From Pseudomonadota bacterium (GTDB taxonomy: Bacteria; Pseudomonadota; Alphaproteobacteria; Acetobacterales; Acetobacteraceae), in contig JAKBCB010000209.1 of assembly GCA_021808185.1 (NCBI GenBank), forward strand, positions 1-6,648: a stretch of DNA of 6,648 nt. Reading direction: 5' to 3'. The translations under genes and the position numbers were made by a program. Positions 1-6,648 of the stretch are shown one piece after another. Within the stretch, counting starts at the first letter, position 1. Each line of letters opens with the position of its first letter. The notes under the pieces were generated by a model. The model saw nothing but the letters and a program-made list of their open reading frames with translations, was not told where the DNA came from and ran no database searches.

Positions 1-430
1 GGTGAAAGGATACTCATTGACGCTGCCGATCGGCGGCAACCACACGCCGCCCACGGTCGGCGCCGTGGACGAGGACAACCTGATCGCCTACTCGCGCATG
101 GGCGAGCGCCTGCGCGTCACCGCGACCGCCGATTTCGCCGGCTACAACGCGACATACCAGCCGAGCGACTTCGCCGTGATGACGCGGAAGATCCAGGACA
201 TCCTGCCCGGCGGGGCGGACTACACGCGGCCGCAATACTGGGCCGGCCTACGCCCGATGACGCCGGAGGGCACACCGGTCATGGGCACCGGACGGCTGAA
301 GAACCTGTTTTTCAACACCGGGCACGGCCATGTCGGCTGGACCATGTCCTGCGGCGCCGCGCGGGTGACGCGCGACCTGATCGCCGGGCGCAAGCCGGCC
401 ATTCCGCTCGACGGCATGACGCTGCCATAG
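1..430 (+). CDS. dadA: D-amino acid dehydrogenase (DadA-type FAD oxidoreductase), C-terminal part, 5' end outside window
   Basis: This is the last 142 residues of a DadA-like flavoprotein; the full family is about 410-430 residues, so roughly two thirds lie upstream of the window. The family oxidatively deaminates D-amino acids to 2-oxo acids and ammonia, passing electrons through FAD to the respiratory chain at the inner membrane. Visible hallmarks, numbered from the first in-frame codon (base 2), are GYSLTLPI at 3-10, an acidic VDEDN stretch at 22-26, WAGLRPMTPEGTP at 80-92 and NTGHGHVGWTMSCG at 105-118, the conserved C-terminal FAD/substrate region of the DAO fold. The GTG at base 2 is an internal valine, not a start: the GYSLTLP strand lies well inside the normal protein. 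It ends in TAG at 428-430, 14 bases before a racemase-like gene, so the two are probably co-transcribed. The D-amino acid preference cannot be read from this part. Confidence 0.88.
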   Translation, partial: VKGYSLTLPIGGNHTPPTVGAVDEDNLIAYSRMGERLRVTATADFAGYNATYQPSDFAVMTRKIQDILPGGADYTRPQYWAGLRPMTPEGTPVMGTGRLKNLFFNTGHGHVGWTMSCGAARVTRDLIAGRKPAIPLDGMTLP

Positions 431-444
431 CAGGAGCACTCGCC

Positions 445-1221
445 ATGAACGTGATCGCCCGCGACGCTATCGCGCACTTCCCGTTCACCGCCGATGACGG
501 CATCGGCGCCCGCGCGCGCATCGGGCTGGTGGTGCTGGCCTCGGACCAGACCATCGAGCACGAATACCGGCTGATGCTGAACCTGCCGGGCGTGGCCGTG
601 TTCGAAAGCCGCATCTACAACGACAGCGACATCCGCCCGGACACGCTGCGCGCGATGGAGGGCGGCATCGCCGAGGCCACGCGGCTTATTCTTCCCGGCG
701 AGCGGCTCGATGTCGTGGGCTTCGGCTGCACCTCGGCCACCATGCTGCTGGGCGAGGAGACCATCGGCGCGCGCATCCGGCAGGCGCGGCCCGGCATCGC
801 GTTCACCACCCCCGTCACCGGCACGTTTGCCGGGCTGCGCGCCTTCGGGGCCCGCCGCATCGCCGTGCTGACGCCCTATTCGGACGAGGTGAACGCCGGC
901 ATCCGCAGCTACATCGAACAGCACGGGTTCACCGTCGCCGCCATGGGGTCGTTCAACGAGCGCGACGACCGCATTGTCGCGCGTATCTCGCCCGAGTCCA
1001 TCGCGTCCGCGGCGGAACGCCTCGTCGCGGGCAGCGGGGCGGAGGCGCTGTTCGTGTCCTGCACTAGCCTGCGCCTGGCCGAGCGGGTGGCGGAGCTGGA
1101 GGCGCGCATCGGCGTGCCCGCGACCTCCAGCAACCACGCGATGGCTTGGCACAGCCTGCGCCTCGCCGGGGTGGCGGACGCGCGGCCGGAATTCGGCCGG
1201 CTGTTCACGCTGGCGGCGTAG
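445..1221 (+). CDS. Maleate isomerase / Asp-Glu racemase superfamily enzyme (EutA-like)
   Basis: A 258-residue protein, the usual length for the maleate cis-trans isomerase, arylmalonate decarboxylase and EutA branch of the Asp/Glu racemase superfamily. These enzymes have two similar alpha/beta halves, each giving one cysteine to a shared active site. Both are present: C95 in FGCTSAT (93-99) and C206 in VSCTSLR (204-210). The family C-terminal SNHAMAWH-type motif is present too, as are TPVTG (122-126) and the second-half strand RRIAVLTPY (137-145). The ATG is preceded by CAGGAG at 431-436, a good ribosome-binding site. The substrate is not clear: maleate isomerisation, ectoine-derived intermediates as proposed for EutA, or racemisation of an amino acid that the upstream DadA-type enzyme would oxidise. 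The last is inferred from the neighbourhood only. No other ectoine-use genes are in view. It ends 8 bases from the convergent rhodanese gene. Confidence 0.85.
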   Translation: MNVIARDAIAHFPFTADDGIGARARIGLVVLASDQTIEHEYRLMLNLPGVAVFESRIYNDSDIRPDTLRAMEGGIAEATRLILPGERLDVVGFGCTSATMLLGEETIGARIRQARPGIAFTTPVTGTFAGLRAFGARRIAVLTPYSDEVNAGIRSYIEQHGFTVAAMGSFNERDDRIVARISPESIASAAERLVAGSGAEALFVSCTSLRLAERVAELEARIGVPATSSNHAMAWHSLRLAGVADARPEFGRLFTLAA

Positions 1222-1245
1222 CGCGGCCCTTACCGCTGCCGCCAG
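1210..1245. terminator. Possible bidirectional terminator hairpin at a convergent junction
   Basis: The racemase-like gene (stop 1219-1221, + strand) and the rhodanese gene (stop 1230-1232, - strand) converge with 8 bases between them. A perfect 8-base inverted repeat, CTGGCGGC (1210-1217) and GCCGCCAG (1238-1245), encloses both stops. Inside it, GCGG (1223-1226) can pair with CCGC (1233-1236) around a 6-base loop. The hairpin is nearly symmetric, so it could act in both directions. It has no T-tract on either side, so it does not fit the classic intrinsic terminator, and in DNA this rich in G and C some pairing is expected by chance. Confidence 0.38.
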
Positions 1246-1640
1246 GGCAGGCCCTCGACCTTCCAGCCCGCCACCGTGCCGCGATGGCCGCTCTCGTCGG
1301 GCGGTCCCTCGAACCCGTCGGCGATGTTGTAGCTGTACGGGAATCCGGCCGCGATCGCGGCGGTGGCCGCGTGCAGGCTGCGCACGCCGCTGCGGCAGAG
1401 GAAGAATATCCGGTGTTCCGGCAGAAATCCGGCCACGCGCAATTCCTCGACGAAGGCCGGGTTGACCTGCATGGAGGGGAACACCTGCCAGGAGACAGGC
1501 ACGATCCGCTTTCCGAGCGGGGTCAGGTCGGGAAAACCGACATAGGCCCACTCGGCATCGGTGCGCACATCCACCATCTGTGCTTGCGGGTCTTCGCTCA
1601 GCTCGCGCCAGACCTCGGTGGGGGAGATGTTTTCGACCAC
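1230..1640 (-). CDS. Single-domain rhodanese-like sulfurtransferase
   Basis: A small soluble protein of 136 residues made of one rhodanese domain. These proteins carry sulfur as a persulfide on a cysteine and pass it between donors such as thiosulfate or low-molecular-weight persulfides and acceptors. With the GTG at 1640-1638 as start, the order is ISPTEVW at 5-11, the substrate-side signature VDVRTDAEW at 23-31, and the active-site loop CRSGVRS at 82-88 with the persulfide cysteine C82. I chose this GTG because AAGGAAG (complement of 1647-1653) lies 6 bases upstream and the domain begins directly after it. An ATG at 1706 is in frame but would add 22 basic, unconserved-looking residues. The gene is divergent from cysteine synthase, which suggests a role in sulfide or sulfane-sulfur handling; the true donor and acceptor are unknown. 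Confidence 0.86.
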   Translation of the reverse strand: MVENISPTEVWRELSEDPQAQMVDVRTDAEWAYVGFPDLTPLGKRIVPVSWQVFPSMQVNPAFVEELRVAGFLPEHRIFFLCRSGVRSLHAATAAIAAGFPYSYNIADGFEGPPDESGHRGTVAGWKVEGLPWRQR

Positions 1641-1745
1641 GGGCAGCTTCCTTGTTGCGCGGCGGTTGACACCGGGGCGGGCCAATCGCATGGGCAGGGA
1701 TCGCATTCAACGCCGAAACGCCCCATCAGGGACAGAGCAGCACAG
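1641..1745. promoter_or_regulatory. Divergent intergenic region with candidate promoters for the rhodanese and cysteine synthase genes
   Basis: This 105-base stretch is the only divergent promoter region in the window. On the + strand there is a perfect -35 hexamer TTGACA at 1666-1671; at the ideal 17-base spacing the -10 position (1689-1694) reads CATGGG, a poor match to TATAAT. On the minus strand TTGAAT (complement of 1705-1710) could be a -35 for the rhodanese gene, again with a weak -10. A poor -10 beside a good -35 is common in GC-rich alphaproteobacteria and may mean activator dependence, which is inference. I see no riboswitch-like structure or clear operator palindrome. Confidence 0.4.
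1647..1653 (-). promoter_or_regulatory. Ribosome-binding site setting a GTG start for the rhodanese gene
   Basis: On the minus strand AAGGAAG is followed by six bases and then GTG (1640-1638). No comparable Shine-Dalgarno sequence precedes the in-frame ATGs at 1706 and 1691. This site is the main reason for the shorter gene model. Confidence 0.6.
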
Positions 1746-2762
1746 ATGGACATTCAGCCGCACGCCACCGTCGCCCCGCCGGTTGCCGACGATCTCGCGG
1801 GCGGCATTGGCAATACGCCGCTGATCAAGCTGCGGCGCGCCTCGGCGGCGACGGGCTGCACCATCCTGGGCAAGGCCGAATTCATGAACCCCGGCGGCTC
1901 GGTGAAGGACCGCGCGGGGCTGGCCATCATCCTCGATGCCGAGCAGCGCGGCGTGCTCCCGCCCGGGGGCACGGTGGTGGAGGGGACGGCCGGCAACACC
2001 GGGATCGGCCTGACGCTGGTCGGCAACGCGCGCGGTTACAAGACCGTGATCGTGATGCCGGAAACGCAGTCCAAGGAAAAGATCGAGTTCCTGCGCATGA
2101 TCGGCGCCGATCTGCGGCTGATTCCGGCGAAGCCCTATCGCGACCCCGGCAACTACGTGCACGTCTCCCGCCGGCTCGCGGAGGAGATGGGCGCGGTGTG
2201 GGCCAACCAGTTCGACAACCTCGCCAACCGCGAAGGCCATCGCCTGACCACCGGCCAGGAGATCTGGCACCAGACCGCCGGGCGGGTGGACGCCTTCACC
2301 TGCGCCTGCGGCACCGGCGGCACGCTCGCGGGCGTGAGCCTGGCGTTGAAGCAGCGCAATCCCTCGGTGCGCATCGTGCTGGCCGACCCGGAGGGCAGCG
2401 CGCTGTACGGGTGGGTGAAGGCTAACGACCTTAGCCTTTCCGGTTCGTCCATCACCGAGGGCATCGGCCAGTCCCGCGTGCCGGCCAATCTGGAGGGGGC
2501 GCCGATCGACGATGCCGTGCGCATTCCGGACGCCGAAGCCCTGGAGCAGGTGTTCGACCTGTTGATCCACGAGGGGCTGTCGATCGGCGGCTCGGCCGGC
2601 ATCAACGTCGCCGCCGCAATCCGCGTGGCCAGGGATCTCGGGCCGGGGCATACCGTGGTCACGGTGTTGTGCGATGGTGGCTCGCGCTACCAGTCCAAGC
2701 TGTTCAATCCGGAGTTCTTGCGCGGCAAGAACCTTCCTGTCCCGCCCTGGCTGGCGGGCTGA
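1746..2762 (+). CDS. cysK: Cysteine synthase (PLP-dependent O-acetylserine sulfhydrylase family)
   Basis: A 338-residue fold-type II PLP enzyme that joins sulfide (or another thiol) to an activated serine, normally O-acetylserine, to make cysteine in the cytoplasm. Clear motifs are GNTPLIKL (22-29), the PLP-binding lysine K54 in GGSVKDRAG (50-58), EGTAGNTGIG (79-88), which holds the substrate carboxylate, the phosphate-binding loop CGTGGTLAG (188-196), TEGIGQ (237-242) and DGGSRYQSKLFN near the C-terminus, with S313 where the ring-nitrogen contact is expected. GTAGNTGI and the RYQSKLFN tail mark a subgroup that differs from Escherichia coli CysK (TSGNTGI) and runs slightly longer. There is no CBS regulatory domain. 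The ATG at 1746 is the only well-placed start before the conserved core; its Shine-Dalgarno is weak. The open frame runs much further upstream but crosses the rhodanese gene and has no homology there. O-phosphoserine or homoserine-ester use is not excluded. Confidence 0.9.
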   Translation: MDIQPHATVAPPVADDLAGGIGNTPLIKLRRASAATGCTILGKAEFMNPGGSVKDRAGLAIILDAEQRGVLPPGGTVVEGTAGNTGIGLTLVGNARGYKTVIVMPETQSKEKIEFLRMIGADLRLIPAKPYRDPGNYVHVSRRLAEEMGAVWANQFDNLANREGHRLTTGQEIWHQTAGRVDAFTCACGTGGTLAGVSLALKQRNPSVRIVLADPEGSALYGWVKANDLSLSGSSITEGIGQSRVPANLEGAPIDDAVRIPDAEALEQVFDLLIHEGLSIGGSAGINVAAAIRVARDLGPGHTVVTVLCDGGSRYQSKLFNPEFLRGKNLPVPPWLAG

Positions 2763-2765
2763 CGC

Positions 2766-2771
2766 GGGAGG
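2766..2771 (+). promoter_or_regulatory. Ribosome-binding site setting a GTG start for the TTC38-like gene
   Basis: GGGAGG lies in the 14-base gap after the cysteine synthase stop, five bases before GTG at 2777-2779. The frame stays open upstream into the cysteine synthase gene (an in-frame ATG is at 2669), but that start would overlap its conserved C-terminus by about 90 bases. The GTG with this site is therefore preferred. Confidence 0.6.
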
Positions 2772-2776
2772 CACCA

Positions 2777-4123
2777 GTGCGGGACTGGCTCGGCAACACG
2801 GTCACGGCCGGCGGCGAGACGACCCTCGCCGGCATCGACGATTTCGTCGGCGGCTTCCTCGGCTACGAGACCCGCGCCGTGAACATCCTGGCCGCGGCCG
2901 ATGCCGATGCGGACTGTGCGCTGGCCAACGCCTATGCCGCGATGCTGTGGCTGTTCCTGGAAAGCCCGGAGGGGCCGGCAAAAGCCGCCCCCTACCTGAC
3001 CCGCGCCGAGGCCGCCGCCGCGCGCGCCAGCGAGCGCGAGCGGCTGACGGTCGCCGCCACGCGCGCCTGGGCCGACAACGACATTCCGCGCGCGCTGGCC
3101 CTCGGCGAGCAGGGGGCAACGACGTTTCCGCGCGACCTCGCGCTGGCGAAAGCCACGCAGTACCACTTCTTCAACCTCGGCGACGCGCCCGGGATGCTGC
3201 GCGTCGCGGGCGCCATCCTGCCGGCGGCGACGGACGTGGCGTATGCGCACGGCCTTGCCGCCTTCGCCTACGAACAATGCCACAGGCTCGACGATGCCGA
3301 ACGCGCGGCGCGCGCGGCGATCGGGCTGCAACGCAAGGAGCCGTGGGCGCACCACGCGCTCGCCCATGTGCTGCTGACGCAAGGCCGCAACGAGGAGGGG
3401 CGGGCTTTCCTCGACGACATGAAGGACACCTGGACCGACCTCAATTCCTTCATGCTCACGCATAACTGGTGGCATCTCTCCCTGGTGATGATCGAGCAGG
3501 GCGAGGCCGAACGGGTGCTCGACCATTACGCCACGCATATCTGGGGCGTCTGGAAGGAGTATTCGCAGGACCAGATCGGCGCGGTGTCGCTGCTGGCGCG
3601 GCTGGAACTGGCGGGCGTGGATGTCGGCGACCGCTGGCGGGATCTGGCGGCCTATCTGGCCCCGCGCGCGCACGAGCATGTGCAGCCGTTCCTCGACATG
3701 CACTATCTCTACGGGCTGGCACGGGCAGGGCGGGCCGAAGCGGGCGAGATGCTCGACAGCGTGCGCGCCCATGCCGAAACCGCTCCCGCTTTCGTGCGTG
3801 CCGCGTGGCGGGAGGTGGCGGTGCCGGCCTGCGAGGGCCTGATCGCCCATGCGCGCGGCGACCACGGCGAGGCGGCGCGGCGATTGCTCGGCGTCCTGCC
3901 GCGCATGGCCGAAATCGGCGGCAGCCATGCGCAGCGCGACCTGTTCGAACAACTCACCGACGACGCGCTGATCCGCGCCGGCAGGCTGGTGGCCGCACAG
4001 AACCGGCTGGAACAGCGCCGCGCCGGCAGCCCGCGTTCGGTGCCGACGCTGGCGAAACTGGCCGCCGTGTACCGCGGCCTCGGGCTGCCGGGCGAGGCGG
4101 CGCGCGTGGGCGGGCGGACGTAA
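2777..4123 (+). CDS. Tetratricopeptide repeat protein, TTC38 family homologue
   Basis: A 448-residue, all-helical soluble protein resembling eukaryotic TTC38 (about 470 residues) along its whole length; TTC38 has no settled biochemical role. Features shared with the family as I recall it are helix pairs around SERERLTVAATRAW (85-98), a TPR-like unit at 156-186 (HGLAAFAYEQ...AERAARAAIGL), WAHHALAHV (190-198), the tryptophan/histidine motif HNWWH (229-233), GVDVGDRWRDL (280-290), MHYLYGL (308-314) and the strongly conserved GGSHAQRDLFEQL (381-393). There is no signal peptide or membrane segment, so it is likely cytoplasmic. It follows cysteine synthase by 14 bases on the same strand with its own ribosome-binding site, so the two probably form one transcript. 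The conserved histidines suggest more than a plain scaffold, possibly a metal or ligand site; that is speculation. The last 25 residues look poorly conserved. Confidence 0.85.
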   Translation: MRDWLGNTVTAGGETTLAGIDDFVGGFLGYETRAVNILAAADADADCALANAYAAMLWLFLESPEGPAKAAPYLTRAEAAAARASERERLTVAATRAWADNDIPRALALGEQGATTFPRDLALAKATQYHFFNLGDAPGMLRVAGAILPAATDVAYAHGLAAFAYEQCHRLDDAERAARAAIGLQRKEPWAHHALAHVLLTQGRNEEGRAFLDDMKDTWTDLNSFMLTHNWWHLSLVMIEQGEAERVLDHYATHIWGVWKEYSQDQIGAVSLLARLELAGVDVGDRWRDLAAYLAPRAHEHVQPFLDMHYLYGLARAGRAEAGEMLDSVRAHAETAPAFVRAAWREVAVPACEGLIAHARGDHGEAARRLLGVLPRMAEIGGSHAQRDLFEQLTDDALIRAGRLVAAQNRLEQRRAGSPRSVPTLAKLAAVYRGLGLPGEAARVGGRT

Positions 4124-4150
4124 CCGCGCTCAGCGGTCGTAGCCGACCCG
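4111..4150. terminator. Possible bidirectional terminator hairpin at the second convergent junction
   Basis: The TTC38-like gene (stop 4121-4123, + strand) and the lipoprotein gene (stop 4132-4130, - strand) converge with 6 bases between them. ACCGC (4123-4127) pairs with GCGGT (4133-4137) around a 5-base loop. The stem continues outward with small bulges: ACG (4118-4120) with CGT (4138-4140), CGG (4115-4117) with CCG (4143-4145) and CGGG (4111-4114) with CCCG (4147-4150), about 15 pairs in total. No T-tract follows on either strand, so the call rests on the stem and the position between convergent stops. Confidence 0.42.
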
Positions 4151-4956
4151 CAGCACCACGCACCACGGATAGCGGCTGTCCAGCACGGTGCCGGCGGCGT
4201 CCGCCAGGTGGCCGTCCGGTGTCGTCGGGACGTGTTTGAGCGTGACCGCGTCATCGACATTGCCGCCGACCACGTCCAGCGCGCCGGGTGCCGTGGCGGT
4301 GACGATATCGCAATGCGCGGGGAAGCGGCCGGCCGGCAGATCGGCGAAGCGCAGCGGCTCGCGGCTGCGCGAGGCACAGATCAGGTCGCCCGGCAGCGGG
4401 GCGTAGCTGTCCGGCGGCTCGGCGGTGACGGCCCAGCCGGCGCGGGTGAACGCCGCGTCGATATAGACATGATGCGCGTCGGCGTAGGGAAAGCGCGCCC
4501 CGGCGCCGGCGATGCGCATGACATAGCCGATGAAGGCAGCCGACCAGGCGAAACGCTCGTCCTCGGCCGCCGGAAACACGCTTCCGGCTGCGTCGTGCTT
4601 GCCGGTCCAGGCGGCTTCCTTCTGGTCCGCCGGCACGCCGAGCCACCAGTATTCGCCGACGCGCTGCCAGAGGCCCTCCATCCGCTCCGGCTTGTCGTCT
4701 GGCCGCGGCGGCGGGCGGGTGCCGGGCGGGTCGTCATCGACGGGGCTGCCGAACAGCCGCCACTCGCGCAGCGCGATGGCCACGGCGGCGGCGCGGGAGA
4801 ACGGCTCGTACGGCACGCGGGCAAACGGCGGGACATGGGCGTCCGGCGCGGGGCGGTGCGTGGCGCAACCGGCCAGCACCAGGCCGAGAAGCAGGGCGGC
4901 GAGGCGGGCGCGCGCCGCCGCCATTCCCCTCCAATGGTGGGAGGGGACTCGCTGCG

Positions 4957-4960
<4 letters not shown>
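4130..4960 (-). CDS. DUF2272 domain lipoprotein
   Basis: A 276-residue predicted lipoprotein. A short basic region and a leucine/alanine-rich segment end in the lipobox LAGC with C32, so the mature protein should be lipid-anchored in the cell envelope. A proline-rich linker (about 77-91) leads to a domain I recognise as DUF2272, of unknown function: WWLGVPAD (105-112), FAWSAAFIGYVMR (137-149), FPYADAHHVYID (157-168), PGDLICASR (190-198) and AHCDIVT (215-221). The ordered WSAAFI, GDLI and HCDIV motifs recall NlpC/P60 or CHAP amidase-type folds, but where those have a catalytic cysteine this protein has a serine (S140), so enzyme activity is uncertain. The ATG at 4960-4958 overlaps the mtnA stop as ATGA, suggesting translational coupling. 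An internal ATG at 4924 (264 residues) has GGAGG only three bases upstream and would give a tidier signal peptide; either is possible. Confidence 0.8.
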
Positions 4961-6048
<1,088 letters not shown>

Positions 6049-6078
6049 GCGCGTGCTCCTGGGGCGGTCGCGCGCGAT

Positions 6079-6456
6079 TTAGGCTGAGATGGCAAACAGG
6101 CCAAGCACGCAGAGAAACCCGAGCGACCACAAAGCCGAGCGCAGCGTCGGCCGGTCGGTGACATAGGCCGCGATGAAGCCGAGCCGCGAGGCGACGAAGG
6201 CGACCGCCAGCGCGTCGGCCCAGCCCTGCGGCGCGTGCGCGATGTGCGCGACGATCACGGCGGCGGCGAAGGCCGGGAAGATTTCGTAGTGGTTGCGCTC
6301 CGCCCAATGGGCGCGCTGGCGCCATCCGGTCTGCCGCTCCAGCCACGCGCGCGGGGCGGCATTGTCGAATTTTTGTGCGCCGCCGCCCTTGGCCAGCCCG
6401 GTGGACAGGATCGGCAGGAAGCAGGCGGCGAGGATGGCCCAGAGGGCGATGGTCAT
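6079..6456 (-). CDS. MAPEG family integral membrane protein
   Basis: A 125-residue protein of the MAPEG family (membrane-associated proteins in eicosanoid and glutathione metabolism), of normal length for its small bacterial members. Four hydrophobic segments are visible at about 3-22, 59-75, 80-99 and 106-124. The family signature RNHYEIFPAFAAAVIVA (54-70) is present, with N55 and E58 of the conserved N-x-x-E-x-F-P pattern at the start of the second helix. Some relatives are membrane glutathione transferases or peroxidases, but most bacterial ones are untested, so I do not assign an activity. The ATG lies 7 bases after the stop of the UPF0262 gene. Only a weak GCCGGA-like ribosome-binding site precedes it, so it may depend on translation of the upstream gene. 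It probably shares a transcript with mtnA; no functional link is evident. Confidence 0.88.
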   Translation of the reverse strand: MTIALWAILAACFLPILSTGLAKGGGAQKFDNAAPRAWLERQTGWRQRAHWAERNHYEIFPAFAAAVIVAHIAHAPQGWADALAVAFVASRLGFIAAYVTDRPTLRSALWSLGFLCVLGLFAISA

Positions 6457-6463
6457 GTCCGGC

Positions 6464-6648
6464 TCAGATCCGCTGGTGCAGGACGCAGATCAGCGTGAAC
6501 AGGCGGCGCGCGGTTTCGAAGTCGATGGCGACCTTGCCGCGCAAGCGCGCGATCATCAGCTCCGCCCCTTCGTTGTGCAGGCCGCGCCGGCCCATGTCGA
6601 TGGCCTGGATGCGCTCCTCGCGCCCCTCCTGCACGGCGAGCACATGGC
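6464..6648 (-). CDS. UPF0262 family protein, C-terminal part, 5' end outside window
   Basis: Translating the minus strand from the window edge to TGA (6466-6464) gives 60 residues that I recognise as the C-terminus of the UPF0262 family, a conserved alphaproteobacterial protein of unknown function, about 160 residues long. The most telling segments are IQAIDMGRRGLHNEG (13-27 of the fragment), LRGKVAIDFETARRL (35-49) and the tail LFTLICVLH (49-57). About 100 residues should lie beyond the right edge. It is the first visible gene of the leftward run that continues with MAPEG and mtnA. As I recall, relatives often sit near hisD and a low-molecular-weight phosphatase gene, which would place this in a core region, but that part is not visible here. 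Confidence 0.85.
   Translation of the reverse strand, partial: HVLAVQEGREERIQAIDMGRRGLHNEGAELMIARLRGKVAIDFETARRLFTLICVLHQRI

Noticed and set aside
1666..1685. TTG...CAA arrangement that could be a LysR-type operator
   Set aside because: Only the three outer bases of each arm match. The TTGACA here is better explained as a -35 hexamer.
220..1710. 496-codon open frame on the minus strand opposite dadA, the racemase-like gene and the rhodanese region
   Set aside because: It is low-complexity, Arg/Ala/Gly-rich sequence with no recognisable domain and lies opposite well-supported genes. Long antisense frames are normal where third positions are mostly G or C.
1146..1745. Upstream in-frame extension of cysteine synthase by 200 codons
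   Set aside because: It crosses the rhodanese gene on the other strand, has no homology-like motif, and the family begins close to the ATG at 1746.
1707..2774. 355-codon open frame on the minus strand opposite cysteine synthase
   Set aside because: It mirrors the cysteine synthase frame almost exactly and has no family motifs.
2687..3952. 421-codon minus-strand frame opposite the TTC38-like gene
   Set aside because: Shadow of a strongly supported gene; biased composition and no domain.

Overview
The window is a very GC-rich piece of bacterial chromosome, tightly packed, with strong G/C preference at third codon positions. The gene content points to an alphaproteobacterium, most likely in the Rhodospirillales/Acetobacterales: a UPF0262 family gene, an MtnA of the type common there, a cysteine synthase with the GTAGNTGI motif, and a DUF2272 lipoprotein. 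This is inferred from remembered family patterns, not from a search. I see no tRNA, rRNA, insertion sequence, CRISPR array, phage gene or other sign of recent transfer.

Layout: (1) Positions 1-1221, + strand: the C-terminal third of a DadA-type D-amino acid dehydrogenase, then a maleate isomerase/Asp-Glu racemase superfamily enzyme 14 bases downstream. (2) 1230-1640, - strand: a small single-domain rhodanese, convergent with the racemase-like gene across an 8-base gap. (3) 1746-4123, + strand: a cysteine synthase and, 14 bases downstream, a bacterial homologue of the tetratricopeptide protein TTC38. The rhodanese and cysteine synthase genes diverge from a 105-base region with a perfect TTGACA hexamer. 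(4) 4130-6648, - strand: a compact run read right to left, UPF0262 protein (cut by the window end), MAPEG membrane protein, methylthioribose-1-phosphate isomerase (mtnA) and a DUF2272 lipoprotein. Gaps are 7 and 30 bases, then an ATGA stop/start overlap.

The two left genes could act on amino or carboxylic acids: a racemase-like enzyme feeding a D-amino acid oxidising flavoenzyme. The middle block has a sulfur theme: sulfane-sulfur transfer next to cysteine synthesis. mtnA belongs to salvage of the methylthioribose part of S-adenosylmethionine by-products. Both convergent junctions are only 6-8 bases long and lie inside a predicted hairpin covering both stop codons, so each may serve as a compact two-way terminator.

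Overall this looks like ordinary core metabolism. I found no convincing new defence, mobile or RNA-based system. The points most worth following up are the cysteine synthase-TTC38 pairing, the DadA-racemase pairing and the coupled mtnA-lipoprotein pair.
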